The notes below the pieces were generated by a model. That model had not been told where the DNA came from, made no database searches, and saw nothing but the letters and a program-made list of their open reading frames with translations. From Vagococcus teuberi (GTDB lineage: Bacteria; Bacillota; Bacilli; Lactobacillales; Vagococcaceae), in contig NZ_CP017267.1 of NCBI RefSeq assembly GCF_001870205.1, positions 546,501 to 610,500 on the forward strand: 64,000 bases of DNA, given 5' to 3'. Numbering within the stretch: position 1 is the first letter of the stretch; each line of letters opens with the position of its first letter. Positions 29,384-37,813 of this stretch are shown here, in pieces. The position numbers and the translations under genes are program-made.

Positions 29384-30079
29384 ATGAGAGTTATTATAAA
29401 AAAAGATTTTGATGCAATGAGTGAAACAGCTAAAGATATTCTATTAGGTACTATGAGTCAAGATAAACGTGTGAATTTGTCGATTACAGCTGGTAGGACA
29501 CCAGTCAAAGTGTATGAAAAATTAATACCATATGTAAAAGATTCAGATGACTTTAACAATGTACATTATTACAATTTTGATGAGATTCCAGTAGAAAATC
29601 AAGCTGAAGGAATCACCATTTCAGAAATACGAAAACTTTATTTAACACCTGCGAATGTTTCAGAGAAAAATATACATAAATTAACCGTGGAAAATTACGA
29701 ACAACAAGATGAACGTCTAGCTCTTGATGGTGGATTAGATGCCATGTTAATAGGACTCGGTGGAGACGGTCATTTTTGTGGGAATATGCCAACAACTACT
29801 GAGTTTGAATATGCAACGTATAAAATAAAGGTGACAGGAGACGAACCATGGTTTGAACCATCAATGATGCATAAAGGATTAGAGTTTGTGACAATGGGAC
29901 CAAAAAGTGTATTCAAAGTGAAACATCTTGTGTTGATTGTTAATGGGGAAAGTAAAGCAGAGATGGTGAAAAAAGTGTTACAAGGACCAGTTGATTTAGC
30001 TTACCCAGCTTCTATACTCCAACTTCATCCAAACTTTACAGTGATTTTAGATGAGGATGCAGCAAAATATTTAAACTAA
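29384..30079 (+). CDS. Glucosamine-6-phosphate deaminase-like protein (NagB/YieK family)
   Basis: A 231-residue member of the NagB/RpiA/SoxR-like fold. Motifs are 'LSITAGRTPVKVYEKL' (phosphate-binding), 'YNFDEIP' and 'IGLGGDGHFCGNMP'. The last corresponds to the NagB active-site loop, which in true NagB reads G-x-G-x-D-G-H-I-A-F-N-E-P. The altered residues place it nearer to the YieK branch, whose substrate is not established. It is preceded by GGAG and controlled by a LacI-type operator shared with the 6-phospho-beta-glucosidase, so it probably acts on a sugar from the same source. Confidence 0.82.
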   Translation: MRVIIKKDFDAMSETAKDILLGTMSQDKRVNLSITAGRTPVKVYEKLIPYVKDSDDFNNVHYYNFDEIPVENQAEGITISEIRKLYLTPANVSEKNIHKLTVENYEQQDERLALDGGLDAMLIGLGGDGHFCGNMPTTTEFEYATYKIKVTGDEPWFEPSMMHKGLEFVTMGPKSVFKVKHLVLIVNGESKAEMVKKVLQGPVDLAYPASILQLHPNFTVILDEDAAKYLN

Positions 30080-30086
30080 ATTTTTA

Positions 30087-30115
30087 TTGACAAAATTAAA
30101 AACTGATGATAAAGT
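30087..30115 (+). promoter_or_regulatory. Promoter of the tandem T-box/ABC transporter operon
   Basis: TTGACA (30087-30092), 17-base spacer, TAAAGT (30110-30115). It lies just before the first T-box leader. Confidence 0.75.
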
Positions 30116-30119
30116 TATT

Positions 30120-30376
30120 GAAAACAAAGAGCAGAAAAAGTAGCTTAATTATATTTGTATAGAGAGCCTTTGGTTGGTGGAAAAAGGTCAAAGTATTAAG
30201 TGAAACACATCTGGGAGTTAACTTTTCGAAAATCATCAGTAGAAAAGTTCGTTTGAGACACGTTATGACACTCGAAGTTATAAACTTCATGAGGTTATTG
30301 TTGTGAGACAATAACAAATAAAGGTGGAACCACGATTATATCGTCCTTTGGCTTAAAGAGCCAAAGGGCTTTTTTT
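30120..30376 (+). promoter_or_regulatory. First of two tandem T-box leaders (probably His)
   Basis: Stem I carries AGAGAGCC and GGTTGGTGG (30161-30180). After 'GTGAAA' the likely specifier is CAC (His, 30206-30208), followed by A. The T-box core AAGGTGGAACCACG is at 30321-30334. The terminator pairs CCTTTGGC (30345-30352) with GCCAAAGG (30360-30367) before seven T. Confidence 0.88.
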
Positions 30377-30394
30377 ATTATAAAAAATCAATGA

Positions 30395-30646
30395 CTAGAC
30401 AAGTAATGGATGATTATTTTTTTACAGAGAGTTTCCTATAAGCTGAGAAGGAAACAAAAACCCATTCATGAACACAACTAGATAGATGTATATCTGAACT
30501 TAAGTAAGATATAACGTTTGTCCGCGTTAAGGATGTGTGTTTAATGATTGAATTAAACAACATGAGGTTACCATTGTGAGATGGTAATAAATTGAGGTGG
30601 AATCACGGCTTATCGTCCTCTTGGTATGTTACCAAGAGGCTTTTTT
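30395..30646 (+). promoter_or_regulatory. Second of two tandem T-box leaders (probably His)
   Basis: A complete second T-box follows the first without a clear promoter of its own. AGAGAGTTTCC is at 30426-30436. The likely specifier CAC (His) is at 30473-30475 after 'ATGAA' and before A. The core TTGAGGTGGAATCACG is at 30592-30607. The terminator stem CCTCTTGGT (30617-30625) pairs with ACCAAGAGG (30631-30639), followed by six T. Confidence 0.87.
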
Positions 30647-30702
30647 ATATTTAATATAAAAATTAACGAATAATTTTTGAACAAAAAAACGGAGGAACAG
30701 CT

Positions 30703-31344
30703 ATGGAATATATTTTAAAAATATTACCATCTTTATTAGATGGCGCAACGATGACGTTAAAAGTGTTTTTCTTTACCCTTTTAGGATCAATCCCTTTAGG
30801 ATTATTAGTCGCATTTGGTTTACGGACAAAATTTAAACCACTAACCTTTTTACTAAATATCTATATTTGGCTAATGCGAGGTACACCGTTATTATTACAA
30901 CTTATTTTTATTTTCTTTGGGTTACCAGCTATAGGCATTGTATTTGAGCGATATGATGCTGTAATGATTGCCTTTATTTTAAACTATGGAGCATATTTTG
31001 CCGAGATATTTAGAGGTGGTTTACAAGCAATACCAAAAGGCCAGATAGAGAGTGCTCAAGTTTTAGGATTAAGTCCATTCCAAACAGCTTATAAAATTAT
31101 CTTGCCACAAGTAATTAAAATCATTTTACCTTCAATCGGAAATGAAGTGATTAATTTAGTGAAAGATACCTCATTAATGTATGTACTTGGATTGGGGGAT
31201 TTACTTAGAGCTGGAAAAATTGCCACCAACCGAGATGTTACACTTGTCCCTCTTGTTATTGTCGGGATAATTTATTTGTTCTTTACAGCAATTCTCACAG
31301 GTTTAATTAAGTACCTAGAAAAACGATTCAGTTATTATAAATAA
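30703..31344 (+). CDS. Amino-acid ABC transporter permease (probable histidine)
   Basis: A 213-residue HisM/GlnP-type permease. It has about five transmembrane segments and the family's N-terminal block 'LLDGATMTLKVFFFTLLGSIPLGLL'. The cytoplasmic EAA-like loop is 'GLQAIPKGQIESAQVLGLSPFQTAYKIILPQ'. It is the first gene of a permease-ATPase-binding protein operon behind two His-type T-boxes. The layout resembles the hisXYZ transporters proposed for Lactobacillales; histidine as substrate is inferred from the T-box codons. Confidence 0.88.
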   Translation: MEYILKILPSLLDGATMTLKVFFFTLLGSIPLGLLVAFGLRTKFKPLTFLLNIYIWLMRGTPLLLQLIFIFFGLPAIGIVFERYDAVMIAFILNYGAYFAEIFRGGLQAIPKGQIESAQVLGLSPFQTAYKIILPQVIKIILPSIGNEVINLVKDTSLMYVLGLGDLLRAGKIATNRDVTLVPLVIVGIIYLFFTAILTGLIKYLEKRFSYYK

Positions 31345-31357
31345 GGAGTGAATGACT

Positions 31358-31993
31358 ATGCTTGAAATTAAAAATGTTTCAAAAAGTTTTGGTGATAAAA
31401 AAATATTAGATAATGTGTCTCACTCATTTCCAATGGGAAAAATCACCGTTATATTAGGCCCATCTGGTGGAGGGAAAACAACGTTACTTCGCTGCATTAG
31501 TGGATTGGAATCATTTGATAAGGGTCAGTTACTGTTAGGTGGGGAAGATTTAACGAATAAGTCACATCAAGCAAATAGTGGGAAAATTGGAGTGGTGTTT
31601 CAAGATTTCCAGTTATTTCCTCATTTAAATGTTTTAGAAAACATTATCTTAGCGCCAACAATGGTATTGAAAAAAAGTAAGGAAGAAGCAACAGAAAAAG
31701 CGCGTTCTATGTTAGGACTATTAGGGTTATCAGATAAGGAAGAGGCTTATCCATTTGAATTATCAGGTGGACAAAAGCAGCGAGTAGCAATTGCTAGAGC
31801 TTTAGCAATGGAACCAAGAGTGCTATGTTATGATGAACCGACAAGTGCGTTAGATCCTGGTTTGAGTGGGGACGTGGCTGAAGTTATTTTAAATTTAAAA
31901 TCACCAAACGTCACTCAAATTGTCGTGACGCATGATCCGATATTTGCTGAAAAGATTGCAGATAAAACGATTCGAGTTGAACCAATAAAATAA
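31358..31993 (+). CDS. Amino-acid ABC transporter ATP-binding protein
   Basis: A 211-residue ATPase. Walker A GPSGGGKT is at 34-41, the Q-loop is in 'VFQDFQLFPHLNVLENI', the signature is 'LSGGQKQRVAIARAL', Walker B is 'VLCYDEPTSALDP', and the switch histidine is in 'VVTHDP'. It is a little shorter than typical HisP-type ATPases at the C-terminus. I chose ATG 31358 over 31352 because AAGGAGTG is then at normal spacing. It is the second gene of the operon. Confidence 0.92.
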   Translation: MLEIKNVSKSFGDKKILDNVSHSFPMGKITVILGPSGGGKTTLLRCISGLESFDKGQLLLGGEDLTNKSHQANSGKIGVVFQDFQLFPHLNVLENIILAPTMVLKKSKEEATEKARSMLGLLGLSDKEEAYPFELSGGQKQRVAIARALAMEPRVLCYDEPTSALDPGLSGDVAEVILNLKSPNVTQIVVTHDPIFAEKIADKTIRVEPIK

Positions 31994-32009
31994 AAAGGAT
32001 GGGATGAAG

Positions 32010-32840
32010 ATGAAAAAAAGAACATGGACGATGGTTATGTTAGGAGCTTTACTATTAGTCGTGGGGGCTTGTGGTAAAGGTGGAGAAAGTGGAAATGGTT
32101 CAGATAAAGATAAATGGAGCGAGATTGAAAAAAATAAAAAAATCGTCATCGGTCTAGATGATACATTTGTTCCAATGGGGTTTCGCGATGAATCAGATAA
32201 TATTGTCGGATTTGATATTGATTTAGCTAAAGAAGTCTTTAAAGAATATGGCATTAAACCTGAATTTCAATCAATTGATTGGTCTATGAAAGAAAATGAA
32301 CTAAATAATGGCACAATTGATTTGATTTGGAACGGTTATAATATTACAGATGAACGAAAAGAAAAAGTAGCATTTAGTGAACCATATATCAGTAGTAAAC
32401 AGCAACTTGTTGTGATGAAAGAAAGCGGAATAAAATCTTATACAGAGATGAAAGACAAAGTATTAGGAGCTCAAAATGCTTCTACAGGCCAGGATATGAT
32501 AGAAAAAAATCCTGAAGTATTTCTTGATATAATCAATGATAATGAGACAGTGTTGTTTGATACATTCAACGAAGCATTTATTGATTTAAAAGCAAAACGA
32601 ATTGACGGTTTGATTGTGGATAACGTGTACGCAAATTATTATATTGCGCAACAAAAAAATCCAAAAGATTATGCAGTATTAGATACACCGTTTGATAGTG
32701 CAGATTTTGCAGTAGGTATTAGAAAAAGCGATAAAGAATTGAAAACAAAAATCGATGAGGCATTTAAGAAGTTAAAAGATAATGGAAAAATGAAAGAAAT
32801 CAGCGAAAAATGGTTTGGAAATGATAATGCAATAAAGTAA
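32010..32840 (+). CDS. Amino-acid ABC transporter substrate-binding lipoprotein
   Basis: A 276-residue extracellular binding protein (SBP_bac_3). The signal peptide ends in a lipobox near 'VVGACG', so the mature protein is lipid-anchored. The mature part starts 'IGLDDTFVPMGFRDESDNIVGFDIDLAKEV', typical of polar amino-acid receptors, and includes the ligand-site blocks 'WSMKENELNNGTIDLIWNG' and 'TDERKEKVAFSEPY'. It completes the T-box-controlled transporter. ATG 32004 is an alternative start. Confidence 0.92.
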   Translation: MKKRTWTMVMLGALLLVVGACGKGGESGNGSDKDKWSEIEKNKKIVIGLDDTFVPMGFRDESDNIVGFDIDLAKEVFKEYGIKPEFQSIDWSMKENELNNGTIDLIWNGYNITDERKEKVAFSEPYISSKQQLVVMKESGIKSYTEMKDKVLGAQNASTGQDMIEKNPEVFLDIINDNETVLFDTFNEAFIDLKAKRIDGLIVDNVYANYYIAQQKNPKDYAVLDTPFDSADFAVGIRKSDKELKTKIDEAFKKLKDNGKMKEISEKWFGNDNAIK

Positions 32841-33065
32841 TAGTATCTGAGTCAATTGAAAATAAAAATGTCCCCAAATGGCTCTTTGTCAAATAGGACT
32901 GATGAGTTAAATTTACAAGATGATGAATTTGAGAATAATCTCTTATTTATCATCTTTTTATATGTATTGAAAACCACCTGCTATGCGGGTGGTTCTAAAG
33001 AGCTTCTAGTGTGGTATTAAAAAATCCTCTGAAAACACTATTCAATGAAATGAAGAAAGTTTTAA
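32841..33065. other. Gene-free stretch with possible mobile-element debris
   Basis: No gene. Around 32880-32900 the sequence GGCTCTTTGTCAAATAGG resembles, from memory, the ends of ISL3-family elements. A strong hairpin AACCACC (32973-32979) / GGGTGGTT (32987-32994) without T-run resembles the end hairpins of IS200/IS605-type elements. Both readings are weak; no transposase remains. Confidence 0.3.
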
Positions 33066-33458
33066 GGAGATTTAGATGAATATATGTGGGTAAAAGCTGC
33101 GAAAATATTGGGTTACGAAAATGAAGATGCAGTGAAAACAGATATCAAGGAATAGGGACTAGAAAAGATTACCAATGCAATGGCTGAAAATGATGAACCA
33201 AGACAGTTTGAAACGTATGATACGGTAAGAAAGAGAATGCAAAAAGAAGTGACGAAAATTGCAGAAGAAACAAGCGAAGAAGGTGTCGGTAATGTGTTAA
33301 TCGTATCTCACGGTATGGCGATTACAGTATTGTTATCAGATTGGACTGAAGAAGACACGGATCGTCCTCTATCAAACGCAAGCATTTTAAAAGTTATTCA
33401 TAAAGATGGAAAATTTACAGTAGAGAGTGTAGGAGATACATCTTTTATTGAAAAATAG
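33066..33458 (+). pseudogene. Phosphoglycerate mutase-like gene, N-terminus lost
   Basis: The C-terminal half of a histidine-phosphatase (phosphoglycerate mutase family) protein. The frame 'YMWVKAAKILGYENEDAVKTD' runs into an in-frame TAG at 33153 and continues as 'GLEKITNAMAENDEPRQFETYDTV' and 'NVLIVSHGMAITVLLSD', the family's second histidine block. The N-terminal RHG motif with the catalytic histidine is missing. The part from 33180 could be read as a 92-residue protein, but it could not be an active phosphatase. Confidence 0.85.
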
Positions 33459-33525
33459 CTGACAAACGTTATTTTCTGAAGAAACATAGTAAATTAATAA
33501 GGATGTATGTTGCTTTTCCTATTTA

Positions 33526-33563
33526 GTATGATAAAATATAGCATATTTTAAAATTATCATACG
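33526..33563. promoter_or_regulatory. Inverted repeat in the APC permease promoter region
   Basis: GTATGATAAAATAT and ATATTTTAAAATTATCATAC form an AT-rich imperfect palindrome (about 33527-33563). A possible promoter TTGCTT (33510-33515) / TAAAAT (33532-33537, spacer 16) overlaps its left arm. It could be an operator or a leader hairpin. Confidence 0.5.
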
Positions 33564-33615
33564 TTAATTTTGGGTATGATGTAACTCAAAGATTAACCTA
33601 AAAAAGGGGAGCAGT

Positions 33616-34968
33616 ATGCCAAATAAAGATGAGATTGTATTAGAAGAAAACAATCAATTAAAAAGAACAATGACATTCTTCCCAGCTTTATCAACCGTTA
33701 TGGGAACCGTAATAGGTGGAGGAGTGTTTTTCAAAGCAGCTAGTGTGACGCAATCAACTGGATCAGCTAGTCTAACGCTAATATCATGGTTTTTAGGTGG
33801 TATTATTAGTATTTGTGCAGGACTAACCGCAGCAGAACTCTCAGCAGCTATTCCTGAAACGGGTGGAATGGTGAGATATATTGAACGGGCGTATGGTAAG
33901 TTATGGAGCTTTTTATTAGGATGGGCATTAATCATTATTTATTTTCCAGCCAACGTCGCAGCTCTTTCTATTATATTCGGTACCCAGTTTAAAAACTTAT
34001 TTGGTTTATCCAACTCAGTGATTGTACCAATAGCTATTTTAGTCGGTGGTTCCATTACGTTGATTAATTTTTTAGGAGCAAGAGCTAGTGGGATTTTTCA
34101 ATCAATCACATTGGTTTGTAAGTTAATACCACTTGCCTTAATTGTTATTTTTGGTCTATTAAGACAAGGTGAAGTTGACGTTAGTCTTTTTCCTGTAACT
34201 GCAGGACCACAAGTATCCGGCTTTTTTCCAGCTTTAGGAGCAGGGCTTCTTGCTACTATGTTTGCATATGATGGTTGGATTCATGTGGGAAATATTTCAG
34301 GGGAGTTAAAAAATCCTGAGCGAGATTTACCAAGATCAATAGCCGGCGGATTGTTTGGTGTTATGCTGATTTATTTATTAGTTAACTTTGTTTATTTAAA
34401 AAGTTTACCCATCGAATCATTAGCAGGGAATGAAAATGCTGCGATGGATGTATCAAAACAAATATTTGGTGACTTTGGTGGAAAAATTGTTACAATCGGA
34501 ATCCTAATTTCTGTATACGGTGCAATTAATGGCTACACAATGACTGGTATGAGAATTCCTTATACGATGGGATTAGATAAACAATTACCATACTCAAATC
34601 AATTAGCAAAATTAAATCGTAATAAAGTGCCTTTTATTGCAGGACTTTTTGAGTTAGCAGTAGCAGTTGTCATGATGTTATTAGGTGGATTTGATATTTT
34701 AACAGATATGTTGGTTTTTGTTATCTGGATTTTTTATACGTTAGTTTTTTTTGCTGTCATTAAACTAAGAAAAACAGAACCAGATTTACCAAGACCATAC
34801 AAAGTTCCTTTGTATCCATTTGTCCCAATCGTGTCAATAATCGGTGGAATCTTTATTCTATCTATGACGCTAGTTAACCAACTATCACTTGTGATTATAG
34901 GGTTAGGTTTAACAGCTTTAGGTATCCCGTTTTATTTATATGCGACTAGAAAAAAAACTAGAAAGTGA
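33616..34968 (+). CDS. APC family amino-acid permease (SteT-like)
   Basis: A 450-residue membrane transporter with twelve predicted helices. The first unwound helix region is 'FPALSTVMGTVIGGGVFFKAA', typical of APC exchangers. Further blocks are 'AELSAAIPETGGMVRYIERAYG' and 'FAYDGWIHVGNISGELKNPERDLPRSI'. It resembles serine/threonine exchangers such as B. subtilis SteT; the substrate cannot be fixed from sequence alone. It is a single-gene unit with its own promoter region and terminator. Confidence 0.88.
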   Translation: MPNKDEIVLEENNQLKRTMTFFPALSTVMGTVIGGGVFFKAASVTQSTGSASLTLISWFLGGIISICAGLTAAELSAAIPETGGMVRYIERAYGKLWSFLLGWALIIIYFPANVAALSIIFGTQFKNLFGLSNSVIVPIAILVGGSITLINFLGARASGIFQSITLVCKLIPLALIVIFGLLRQGEVDVSLFPVTAGPQVSGFFPALGAGLLATMFAYDGWIHVGNISGELKNPERDLPRSIAGGLFGVMLIYLLVNFVYLKSLPIESLAGNENAAMDVSKQIFGDFGGKIVTIGILISVYGAINGYTMTGMRIPYTMGLDKQLPYSNQLAKLNRNKVPFIAGLFELAVAVVMMLLGGFDILTDMLVFVIWIFYTLVFFAVIKLRKTEPDLPRPYKVPLYPFVPIVSIIGGIFILSMTLVNQLSLVIIGLGLTALGIPFYLYATRKKTRK

Positions 34969-34986
34969 GAGACTTTCTAGTTTTTT
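34954..34986 (+). terminator. Terminator after the APC permease
   Basis: Stem AAACTAGAAAG with CTTTCTAGTTT, loop about seven, followed by T-run ending at 34986. The left arm overlaps the end of the coding sequence. Confidence 0.88.
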
Positions 34987-35117
34987 GGTTAATAAGAGTA
35001 ACTTATAGTGGGGATTTATTTTTTTTAATATCTATCTGGATATGTTATGGATAACTTGATTATTTTATGATAAACTATTTTTAGATAACGGTTTCATAAA
35101 AATAGGAGGTCTGATAG

Positions 35118-36137
35118 ATGGAAACAATAAAAGTAGGTATCGTTGGATTAGGGAGATTAGGTAAGGTTCACGCTCACAATTTAAAAGGTAAAGTAGCTAA
35201 TGCCACATTGTATGCTGCATGTAGTCCAGTTTCAGAAGAGCTAGAGTATGCTAAAAATAACTTAGGTGTACAAGTTACCTATACTGATTATGAAGAGATG
35301 GTTAAAGATGAACAACTTGATGCGATTTTTATTGTGTCACCATCAGGGTTACATTGCTCTCAAATACAACTTGGATTAAAATATGGAAAACATGTTTTTT
35401 CTGAAAAACCAATCGGACTTAATATTGAAGAAATTAATGAAACGATTCAAGTTATTAATCAATACCCAAACCAAAAATTTATGCTTGGATTTATGCGACG
35501 CTTTGATACGGATTATATGTATGCAAAAGAACTTGTTGATAATGATGAACTGGGTGACGTAACATTAATTCGTTGTTATGGAATTGATCCAAGTGAAGGT
35601 TTAGAAAGTTTTGTTAAATTTGCTGGAGCAAGTAATAGTGGTGGTTTGTTTGCTGATATGTCAATTCATGATATTGACTTAGTTCGTTGGTTTACAGGTC
35701 AAGAAGTAAGTAAAGTTTGGGCAATCGGAAAAAATACTACTTATAAAGAACTCGATGAAGTAGGAGAGCTTGAAACAGGTGCTGCCATGCTTCAGTTAGC
35801 TGATAATACTATGGGAATATTAGTAGCTGGTAGAAATTGTCATCATGGGTATCATGTTGAAACAGAATTAATTGGAACAAAAGGCATGCTGCGTATAGCA
35901 CAAGTACCAGAAAAAAATCTAGTCACTATTATGAATGAACATGGCGTTGTTCGGCCAACCTCACAAAATTTCCCAGAACGTTTTTCTCAAGCCTTTATTA
36001 ATGAAGCAAATGAGTTTATTGAGTGTATTTTAACTGATAGACAGCCTAGTATTAATGCAATTGACGGATTAGAATCGACAAAAGTAGCACTTGCTTGTAA
36101 AGAATCATACGAAAAAAATCAACTAGTTACAATATAA
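35118..36137 (+). CDS. Gfo/Idh/MocA family oxidoreductase (inositol 2-dehydrogenase-like)
   Basis: A 339-residue NAD(P)-dependent dehydrogenase. The N-terminal Rossmann fold begins 'KVGIVGLGRLGKVHAHNL', the family motif EKP is in 'VFSEKPIGLN', and the active-site region includes 'GGLFADMSIHDIDLVRWF' with the conserved Asp and His. Members oxidise inositols and other sugars. No inositol catabolic genes are nearby, so the substrate is open. It is preceded by AGGAGG and stands alone, ending at a strong two-way terminator. Confidence 0.88.
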   Translation: METIKVGIVGLGRLGKVHAHNLKGKVANATLYAACSPVSEELEYAKNNLGVQVTYTDYEEMVKDEQLDAIFIVSPSGLHCSQIQLGLKYGKHVFSEKPIGLNIEEINETIQVINQYPNQKFMLGFMRRFDTDYMYAKELVDNDELGDVTLIRCYGIDPSEGLESFVKFAGASNSGGLFADMSIHDIDLVRWFTGQEVSKVWAIGKNTTYKELDEVGELETGAAMLQLADNTMGILVAGRNCHHGYHVETELIGTKGMLRIAQVPEKNLVTIMNEHGVVRPTSQNFPERFSQAFINEANEFIECILTDRQPSINAIDGLESTKVALACKESYEKNQLVTI

Positions 36138-36140
36138 ATA

Positions 36141-36191
36141 CAACAAAACAACTCCCTTGGAACATATTGTTTCAAGGGAGTTGTTTTGTTG
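36141..36191. terminator. Strong bidirectional terminator
   Basis: A near-perfect stem of about 18 base pairs: CAACAAAACAACTCCCTTG (36141-36159) with CAAGGGAGTTGTTTTGTTG (36173-36191). It lies between convergent genes, with T-rich sequence on each strand. Confidence 0.92.
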
Positions 36192-36199
36192 TATCTTGT

Positions 36200-36589
36200 T
36201 TACAATTCTCCAGTTAAAAACTGTGCTTTACCAAATGCAAAGCTCCAATCTTCATCATCATTAACAACTAAGTTAATCATAACGTCTTCTTTCCGAATAC
36301 CCAATTCATCATTTAAAGCAGTCACTAAATTGTGGTAAAACTGTTTTTTTTGTTCAGTTGTTCTGGGGCGAGTAATAAGACTAAATAGAAGAACATCTTT
36401 TGTTCGTTCAAATCCTAAACCAGTATCCAATATTTGCATTTCATACGGTTCGTGTTGGCTGACTATTTGGTATCTATCACCAATAGGTGCATCAAAGGCT
36501 TCTAACATCACTCTATAGGAAATTTTTAGAATTTCTTCTATTTCTTCTTGTTGTCGTCCTTTTATCATATCAATTTTCATTAATGGCAT
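36200..36589 (-). CDS. Tautomerase family protein
   Basis: A 129-residue protein of the 4-oxalocrotonate-tautomerase/MIF superfamily (Tautomerase_2 type). Proline follows the initiator Met, giving the catalytic N-terminal Pro1 after Met removal. It continues 'LMKIDMIKGRQQEEIEEILKISYRVMLEAF'. A trailing block 'TTEQKKQFYHNLVTALNDELGIRKEDVMINL' is typical. The substrate is unknown. It is a single gene, convergent with the dehydrogenase. Confidence 0.88.
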   Translation of the reverse strand: MPLMKIDMIKGRQQEEIEEILKISYRVMLEAFDAPIGDRYQIVSQHEPYEMQILDTGLGFERTKDVLLFSLITRPRTTEQKKQFYHNLVTALNDELGIRKEDVMINLVVNDDEDWSFAFGKAQFLTGEL

Positions 36590-36741
36590 TAAAAGATTCC
36601 TCCCATAACTTAGTGATTAAAGTATCTCAAATTTAACCAACATAATCAAATTGAATGCATCAGTTTATTAAAAGTTAATCAAAAATATTTCTTTTATACT
36701 TAAAAATATATGGTTAGATATAAAAAAATATATATTATGAT

Positions 36742-36770
36742 TTGACATAAATGTATAAAAGTAGTATGAT
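36742..36770 (+). promoter_or_regulatory. Promoter of the broken HTH regulator
   Basis: TTGACA (36742-36747), 17-base spacer, TATGAT (36765-36770). This is one of the best promoter matches in the window. Confidence 0.82.
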
Positions 36771-36816
36771 TTTTCTATAGCATGTGAAAAGGTAAACAAT
36801 AGATCGAAAGTAAGTG

Positions 36817-37810
36817 ATGATAGTGAATATTGAACGTTTTATAGAAGCAAGGAGACAAAAAGGGTTTTCGCAAAATGACTTAGCAGAAAATATTTGCACG
36901 CAAGCAACGTTAAGTCGGTTTGAAAATAACTCTCAAGTTCCAAATTTAAAGATACTAATTAAACTGTGTGAAAGATTGGATTTACCTTTGAGTGAGTTGT
37001 TTCCTAAAGTTGGAATTCGATACACTGATGTAATTGAAATATTAAATCAAGCAGAATTTTTATTAATAACCAGCGAATATCAAAAAGCAAAGAATTTAAT
37101 GGAAACAATTGATATTTGCAAAATCGAAGACAATGATATTTTGTTAAGATTTGGTATTTTCTGTTTTGTTTTAATTTGTTTTTACAGCAGTTTTTTTTAC
37201 AGCTGTATCGTTCTATAGATTAATGGAAACAATTGATATTTGCAAAATCGAAGACAATGATATTTTGTTAAGGTATCATTATTTGACAGGTTTTTTAATG
37301 GTTTTTCAACATGCTAAAATTACCGATATTTTGTTTAATTTTGATCAAATTTTATTAGACAATGGAGAAACTGAAGATATCTATCATCTACTGGCTTACA
37401 CTGGAATTGGGATGGTATTTGCCAGAGAGAATGATGTGGAAAAAGCAGAGTTTTATTTTAATAAAGTGTTGGAAAAAATCTATCGTTATCCTATAAAAAA
37501 AGTAGAAGATACTTGGCGAGTATTAAATATTGTCTATCAATGTGGTGAGTTTTATGCTAGCATTCATGAGCTCGAGGCTAGTAATGTTTTATTAAATTAT
37601 GCGATAAAAATATGCTCAGATAATCACGTGACGTATTATTTAGCTCGTGCTGCGGCACAGCTTGCGCAAAATGCAATAGAAGAAAAGAAAGATAAAAATG
37701 ACATTTTAGAATTAATTTACGATGCGAGAGCTTATGCCAAAATTAATCGTAATGAGATTAAGTTAAAAGAGTTAAAGCAATTAGAAATTGCTGTTAAGAA
37801 AGGATTGTAG
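36817..37810 (+). pseudogene. HTH-TPR (Rgg/PlcR-like) regulator interrupted by a 124-bp insertion
   Basis: The N-terminal HTH_3 domain (about 4-60; 'NIERFIEARRQKGFSQNDLAENICTQATLSRFENNS') is followed by TPR-like helices, the plan of peptide-sensing RRNPP-type regulators. After 'METIDICKIEDNDILLR' the frame runs into 'FGIFCFVLICFYSSFFYS' and stops at 37218. The same 'METIDICKIEDNDILLR' then restarts at 37223 and continues to 37810. Removing 124 bases (one repeat copy plus the 71-base spacer) restores one frame of about 289 residues. It lies 4 bases before apbE. The start could be GTG 36814, ATG 36817 or GTG 36823. Confidence 0.85.
37096..37272 (+). repeat. 53-bp perfect direct repeat flanking a 71-bp insert
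   Basis: Copies lie at 37096-37148 and 37220-37272, identical over all 53 bases. The 71 bases between (37149-37219) are very T-rich and include the small inverted repeat ACAGC ... GCTGT near 37184-37206. The offset of 124 is not a multiple of three, so the insertion breaks the regulator gene. Confidence 0.95.
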
Positions 37811-37813
37811 GCC

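Noticed and set aside
30395-30646. Second T-box as the leader of an independent transcript
   Set aside because: I see no promoter between the two leaders, and both specifiers appear to be the same codon, so a tandem arrangement on one transcript is simpler.
32973-32994. Hairpin AACCACC/GGGTGGTT as terminator of the histidine transporter operon
   Set aside because: No T-run follows and it is more than 130 bases beyond the last gene; better explained as debris of a mobile element, though unproven.
33180-33458. A free-standing 92-residue phosphatase
   Set aside because: It lacks the catalytic RHG histidine and the family's sequence continues upstream across a stop codon, so it is a pseudogene fragment.
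37149-37219. T-rich tract followed by ACAG in the insert, looking like a spliceosomal 3' splice site
   Set aside because: There is no plausible intron type in a bacterial gene with such a short insert and no catalytic RNA core; the likeness is due to base composition.
37096-37272. Two 53-bp identical repeats with a 71-bp spacer as a minimal CRISPR array
   Set aside because: Only two copies, the repeat is coding sequence of the regulator, there is no leader and no cas gene in the window.
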